Shown: piece after piece, positions 61,129 through 64,000 of the stretch
How positions within the stretch are numbered: position 1 is the stretch's first letter
How the letters are laid out: each line of letters starts with the position of its first letter
Origin: Bacillus_BA fengqiuensis
GTDB taxonomy: Bacteria; Bacillota; Bacilli; Bacillales; Bacillaceae_H
Reading direction: 5' to 3' (one strand)
Length of the DNA: 64,000 bases
Assembly (NCBI GenBank): GCA_030813035.1
Contig: JAUSTV010000001.1
Made by a program: the position numbers and the translations under genes
The notes under the pieces: model-generated
The model's input: only the letters and a program-made list of their open reading frames with translations
The model's database searches: none
Told to the model about the DNA's origin: nothing

Positions 61129-61267
61129 TCTTGAGCATGTCAAATTGGATGTGAAATTATGATCATGATACGGCCGTTTCCAACAAATGTAAAGATAGAG
61201 AGGTAATAAATATTTTTTAGGGATGAAGACTTTAACTAGATGAATAGATAAGCTGAATCCGTGATTT

Positions 61268-61651
61268 TTAAGCTTTGGAAGCTGCTTCGATTATTCGCTC
61301 CAAATCTTTATCTATGATAAAAACCTCAATGCGCTCACCCATTTTCGTGCTAATATCACTGTGGCTTGAAAGAACCTTACATCCTGTATAGCGCTCAACA
61401 ATCTCTTCAAACTCCTTGCTGTACATTTCACGCAATAGCTGTCTTGCCTGCTTGACCAGTTTTCGGCCATTATCGGTTCCGACAAGGTGTTTTTCCTCGA
61501 CGGTGAGCACACCTTTAAAACGGGTGATGACCATATCCTTAAGAATATAGGTTTTCGCTTCTTGCGGCCCGCGGCCCATCAGTTCCCGCTGGAATCTTAT
61601 TAATGCTTCGCTTATTTCAGCTTCTAATTTCTTTTTCGATAAAATGGGCAA
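61268..61651 (-). CDS. DUF2294 family protein
   Basis: 127 residues starting with TTG behind GGAGGT (seven bases). The family core GRGPQEAKTYILKDMVITR and VEEKHLVGTDNGRKLVKQAR is clear, followed by a helical region and a C-terminal beta segment (RIEVFIIDKDLE). The function of DUF2294 is unknown. It has its own terminator. Confidence 0.85.
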   Translation of the reverse strand: MPILSKKKLEAEISEALIRFQRELMGRGPQEAKTYILKDMVITRFKGVLTVEEKHLVGTDNGRKLVKQARQLLREMYSKEFEEIVERYTGCKVLSSHSDISTKMGERIEVFIIDKDLERIIEAASKA

Positions 61652-61882
61652 ATTTGTTACCTCCTGGGCTCCTATGTGGATTGTTCTTTGTGAGCTAATA
61701 GTAAGTGGGCAATCTTTTATCTGTCAATATTTCATATTTGGCGAAAAATGGAGGAATTCTTAGAAAAAATAAGATATTTCCATAAAAGTATTGGTTTTTC
61801 GTGATTATTGGTCTATTTTGGCTCATTTTTGATGAAAATAACTATTTACAAGTCCACAATGTTGGGAGTAGAATAAGCGCAT

Positions 61883-62030
61883 AAGAACTCAATCGAATAT
61901 CGGCCTAGTCCCTGGTAACAGGGAGCGGAGGAACCAATTTTTTGGGGTTAATTCTACTGTGTAGAAGGGATGAGATACTCTTTCGCCATCCTACCCGTCA
62001 GCTAACTTCGTCGGCTAAAGCGAAGGAGGT
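61883..62030 (+). ncRNA. c-di-AMP riboswitch (ydaO/yuaA type)
   Basis: The conserved core is present: GGGAGCGGAGGAACCA, TTTTTTGGGGTTAATTC, then CCATCCTACCCGTCAGCTAA and CTTCGTCGGCTAAAGCGAAG. A palindrome CACCTTATAAGGTG followed by T7 (62038-62058) forms the expression-platform terminator. Downstream genes are those of the Kdp potassium pump, a known type of target: high c-di-AMP stops K+ uptake. Confidence 0.92.
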
Positions 62031-62037
62031 CGTAGAC

Positions 62038-62058
62038 CACCTTATAAGGTGTTTTTTT
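62038..62058 (+). terminator. Expression-platform terminator of the c-di-AMP riboswitch
   Basis: Short palindrome CACCTTATAAGGTG followed directly by seven T, just after the aptamer. Confidence 0.75.
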
Positions 62059-62195
62059 GTGCGCTTTTTTACGCATGAGAACAATATCCTTATGCCAATA
62101 GATGGTCTTTTTATTTTGCTTATTTACAGCATATAACTGAAAAAGTATGGGAGACAGAACGTAAAGAAAGCTATTGATGCTTGCTGGACGTTAAG

Positions 62196-62344
62196 TAGAC
62201 CAATGAGTGCTTTTTCTCCAATCAACAATAAACCTTGCCTTATTTTAATAAGGCTGCAGATACATTTGTCTTTTGTTCGTGAACAGGACAGATGGATCTT
62301 CAGGATTGTCGGTTTATTGCGGGGAAAAAGCAAGCATTGGTCTA
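62196..62344 (+). other. Nested-hairpin element in the kdp leader
   Basis: An outer stem joins TAGACCAATG...CTTTTTCTCC (62196-62219) with GGGGAAAAAGC...CATTGGTCTA (62321-62344), about 20 of 23 pairs, continued by CAATAAACC (62226-62234) with GGTTTATTG (62311-62319). Inside it are GCCTTATT/AATAAGGC (62237-62254) and CATTTGTC/GACAGATG (62263-62294). It is either a structured leader RNA or a small palindromic insertion. Confidence 0.5.
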
Positions 62345-62609
62345 TTTTTTGTTTACGGGTAAATTTCATTTAAAAAGGGAGAGTACACGTAAATAAATCA
62401 GCGTTCCGATACGGTTCTTCTCCCGGGGAGGAAACAGGAAATGGGTAAGGCGTTCATGATTGGTCAGGGGAATCCTTTTCTCAGATTTTAAGCGGTCTTG
62501 ACTACTCACCTCCAGAATTTACACCTGGTTGAGTAAAAAAGGAAAAGAATTTTAGGAGGTGATTTCGTAAGCGCGGGATTTCTTACAAGCGATTTAGAGG
62601 AGGGATAGC

Positions 62610-62699
62610 ATGGATATTGCAGCGATTGGAATAACAGCCGTTATGTTTGCTTTGTTTTATGGCTTTATTATGTTCTGTGACAAAATATTGCAGGATTAG
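62610..62699 (+). CDS. 29-residue membrane protein upstream of kdpF
   Basis: ATG at 62610, preceded by GAGGAGGG. The peptide is one membrane helix ending in a conserved-looking FYGFIMFCDKIL tail and a TAG at 62697. Short proteins with a helix followed by Cys-Asp-(Lys/Arg) are found in front of kdpF in other bacteria from memory, so this is likely a real Kdp-associated small protein. It was too short to be listed by normal gene finders. Confidence 0.65.
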   Translation: MDIAAIGITAVMFALFYGFIMFCDKILQD

Positions 62700-62711
62700 G
62701 GAGTGAAAACA

Positions 62712-62789
62712 ATGGTTTTCTTATTAGTACTAGTTTTAGGGCTTTCAGTTTATTTAATTGATGCACTTATACATCCTGAAAGATATTAA
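62712..62789 (+). CDS. kdpF: Potassium-transporting ATPase subunit F
   Basis: 25 residues: one membrane helix (VFLLVLVLGLSVYLIDALI) ending in HPERY, the typical KdpF tail. It stabilises the KdpABC complex. Starts 12 bases after the upstream small gene and ends 23 bases before kdpA. Confidence 0.88.
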   Translation: MVFLLVLVLGLSVYLIDALIHPERY

Positions 62790-62812
62790 TTTTCATTTCG
62801 GAGGAGAAAAAA

Positions 62813-64000
62813 ATGGATTTTTTACAAATCGGCCTTGTGCTGGCATTGGTTATTCTTCTTGCTATCCCAATGGGAACATACATGGCCCGGGCGTTTGCGC
62901 TGGAAGAAACAAAGCTTGATCGAGTTTTTGGAGGGATTGAGAAGGGGATTTATAAAATCTCGGGTATCACTCCATCATCTATGTCCTGGAAACAATACGC
63001 AAAAGCATTGTTACTGAGTAACCTGGTGATGTTTGGCATTTGCTACTTGATTGTGAGATTACAAGATGTTTTGCCGGGAAACCCGAGCAACATTCCCGCT
63101 ATGGATCCATTATTGTCTTTTAATACAATTTCAAGCTTCTTAACGAATACAAATTTACAGCACTACAGCGGAGAATCAGGATTATCGTACTTATCTCAAA
63201 TGGCTGTCATTATGTATCTGATGTTTACGACACCTGCAACAGGGTTGGCATTATGTATCGCATTTTTCCGCGGGCTTACAGGTCAAAAGAATATCGGGAA
63301 CTTTTATGTAGATTTAGTTCGCTCTCATACTCGTATTCTTATTCCTTTGTCCATTGTAGTAGGCCTTTTCCTTGTAGGGCAGGGGGTACCGCAGACATTA
63401 AGCCCGACTGCTGCAGTTACTACGCTGGAAGGTACGGAACAGCAAATTGCACGCGGACCGGTAGCTGCTTTGGAATCTATTAAACATTTAGGAACGAACG
63501 GTGGGGGATTCTTCGGAGTGAACTCGGCGCATCCATATGAAAATCCTACTCCACTCTCCAACGTGATTGAAATTTTATCGATGTTTTTAATTCCGGCATC
63601 ACTTCCTTTAGTATTTGGCCACATGGCACGCAGCCGAAAGCAGGGATGGATCTTATTTTCAACAATGGGTATTATGTTCCTTGCATTTTTATCGTTAGCT
63701 TATTTCAGTGAAGCAAACGGAAACCCCGCTTTGGAGAAAATTGGGCTGTCTCAAGCGGAGGGAAGCATGGAAGGAAAAGAAGTTCGGTTCGGAATTGCAC
63801 AAAGTGCGTTATTTACAACGGTCACAACGGCTGCTACGACCGGTACGGTCAATAATATGCATGATACGTTAACACCGTTGGGGGGCATTGTTCCATTGGG
63901 TGAAATGATGCTGAACTGTGTGTTTGGCGGTGACGGGGTCGGTACGATTAATATTTTGATGTATGCCATTCTCGCTGTATTCCTGGCTGGCCTGATGGTG
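62813..64000 (+). CDS. kdpA: Potassium-transporting ATPase subunit A (3' end outside the window)
   Basis: 396 codons are visible from the ATG at 62813 (GGAGGAG upstream), running off the right edge. KdpA is the K+-selective channel-like subunit of the KdpFABC pump. Selectivity-filter loops are recognisable in TNTNLQHYSGESGLS, LGTNGGGFFGVNSAHPYENPT and TTAATTGTVNNMHD. High-affinity K+ uptake, here placed under the c-di-AMP riboswitch. Confidence 0.96.
   Translation, partial: MDFLQIGLVLALVILLAIPMGTYMARAFALEETKLDRVFGGIEKGIYKISGITPSSMSWKQYAKALLLSNLVMFGICYLIVRLQDVLPGNPSNIPAMDPLLSFNTISSFLTNTNLQHYSGESGLSYLSQMAVIMYLMFTTPATGLALCIAFFRGLTGQKNIGNFYVDLVRSHTRILIPLSIVVGLFLVGQGVPQTLSPTAAVTTLEGTEQQIARGPVAALESIKHLGTNGGGFFGVNSAHPYENPTPLSNVIEILSMFLIPASLPLVFGHMARSRKQGWILFSTMGIMFLAFLSLAYFSEANGNPALEKIGLSQAEGSMEGKEVRFGIAQSALFTTVTTAATTGTVNNMHDTLTPLGGIVPLGEMMLNCVFGGDGVGTINILMYAILAVFLAGLMV

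Noticed and set aside
62124..62369. 81-codon minus-strand frame between the riboswitch and kdp
   Set aside because: It lies on the nested-hairpin element, lacks a good ribosome site and resembles no family; RNA or repeat structure explains the sequence better.

Overview
The window looks like chromosomal DNA of an endospore-forming, aerobic member of the Bacillaceae. The evidence is a tricistronic ger-type spore germinant receptor, an aa3-type quinol oxidase operon (qoxABCD), Bacillus-style regulators (LytST, NagR with its dre site, PurR boxes before folD, several CcpA cre boxes), strong GGAGG ribosome binding sites, and moderate to low GC. The phenylalanine dehydrogenase resembles the Bacillus badius enzyme from memory. 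No rRNA, tRNA or CRISPR array was seen. The species cannot be fixed from this sequence alone.

Layout. 1-6.1 kb: tail of a heavy-metal P-type ATPase, a small methyltransferase and qoxABCD with an Fnr-like box upstream. 6-9.5 kb: small genes (beta-phosphoglucomutase, a YitT-type membrane protein, YnfA family, DUF3231). 9.7-13.5 kb: germinant receptor in the order B-A-C. 13.5-17.6 kb: a half-length MFS protein with an FAD-linked oxidase, folD, and a metallo-hydrolase. 18-27.2 kb: a PaaX-type regulator, a FlK-type thioesterase, phenylalanine dehydrogenase, branched-chain-type 2-oxoacid dehydrogenase E1alpha/E1beta/E2 and an amino-acid permease, which together suggest phenylalanine (or branched-chain amino acid) oxidation to acyl-CoA under CcpA control. 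27.3-31.9 kb: cstA with the LytS/LytT two-component system, probably a pyruvate-sensing and uptake module.

33-40.6 kb is the most striking locus. A sigma-54 activator diverges from a canonical -24/-12 promoter that drives a YfcC-type permease, an isoaspartyl dipeptidase and a secreted tandem double cyanophycinase. Together they read as a complete pathway for using extracellular cyanophycin: secreted depolymerase, beta-aspartyl-arginine import, cytoplasmic cleavage. Next, 40.8-42.1 kb holds a cobalamin riboswitch whose first translated unit is a 28-codon leader ending inside the 5' arm of a strong terminator, in front of a methyltransferase gene. This suggests a riboswitch-gated, translation-coupled attenuator.

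42-49.7 kb: a double DUF3231 protein, an aldo/keto reductase and the nagA-nagB-nagR-murQ-nagP amino-sugar operon. 49.7-54 kb: a GGDEF gene remnant, a second YitT paralog, a K+/H+ antiporter and a minimal tyrosine recombinase. 54.5-58.3 kb: an operon for a short acid-sugar (hydroxyacid dehydrogenase, DUF1537 kinase, GntP permease) preceded by four operator-like sites spaced exactly 21 bp. 58.7-61.7 kb: a hypothetical membrane protein, lrgAB and DUF2294. 61.9-64 kb: a c-di-AMP (ydaO) riboswitch followed by an unnamed 29-aa membrane protein, kdpF and the start of kdpA.

Four copies of a roughly 230-bp non-coding element (18.9, 53.5, 54.0 and 58.3 kb) have matching terminal inverted repeats. Three are bounded by perfect, different 8-bp target duplications, so they are MITEs that moved independently. 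Other repeat families occur at 21.2-21.6, 25.4, 32.0 and 50.9 kb.
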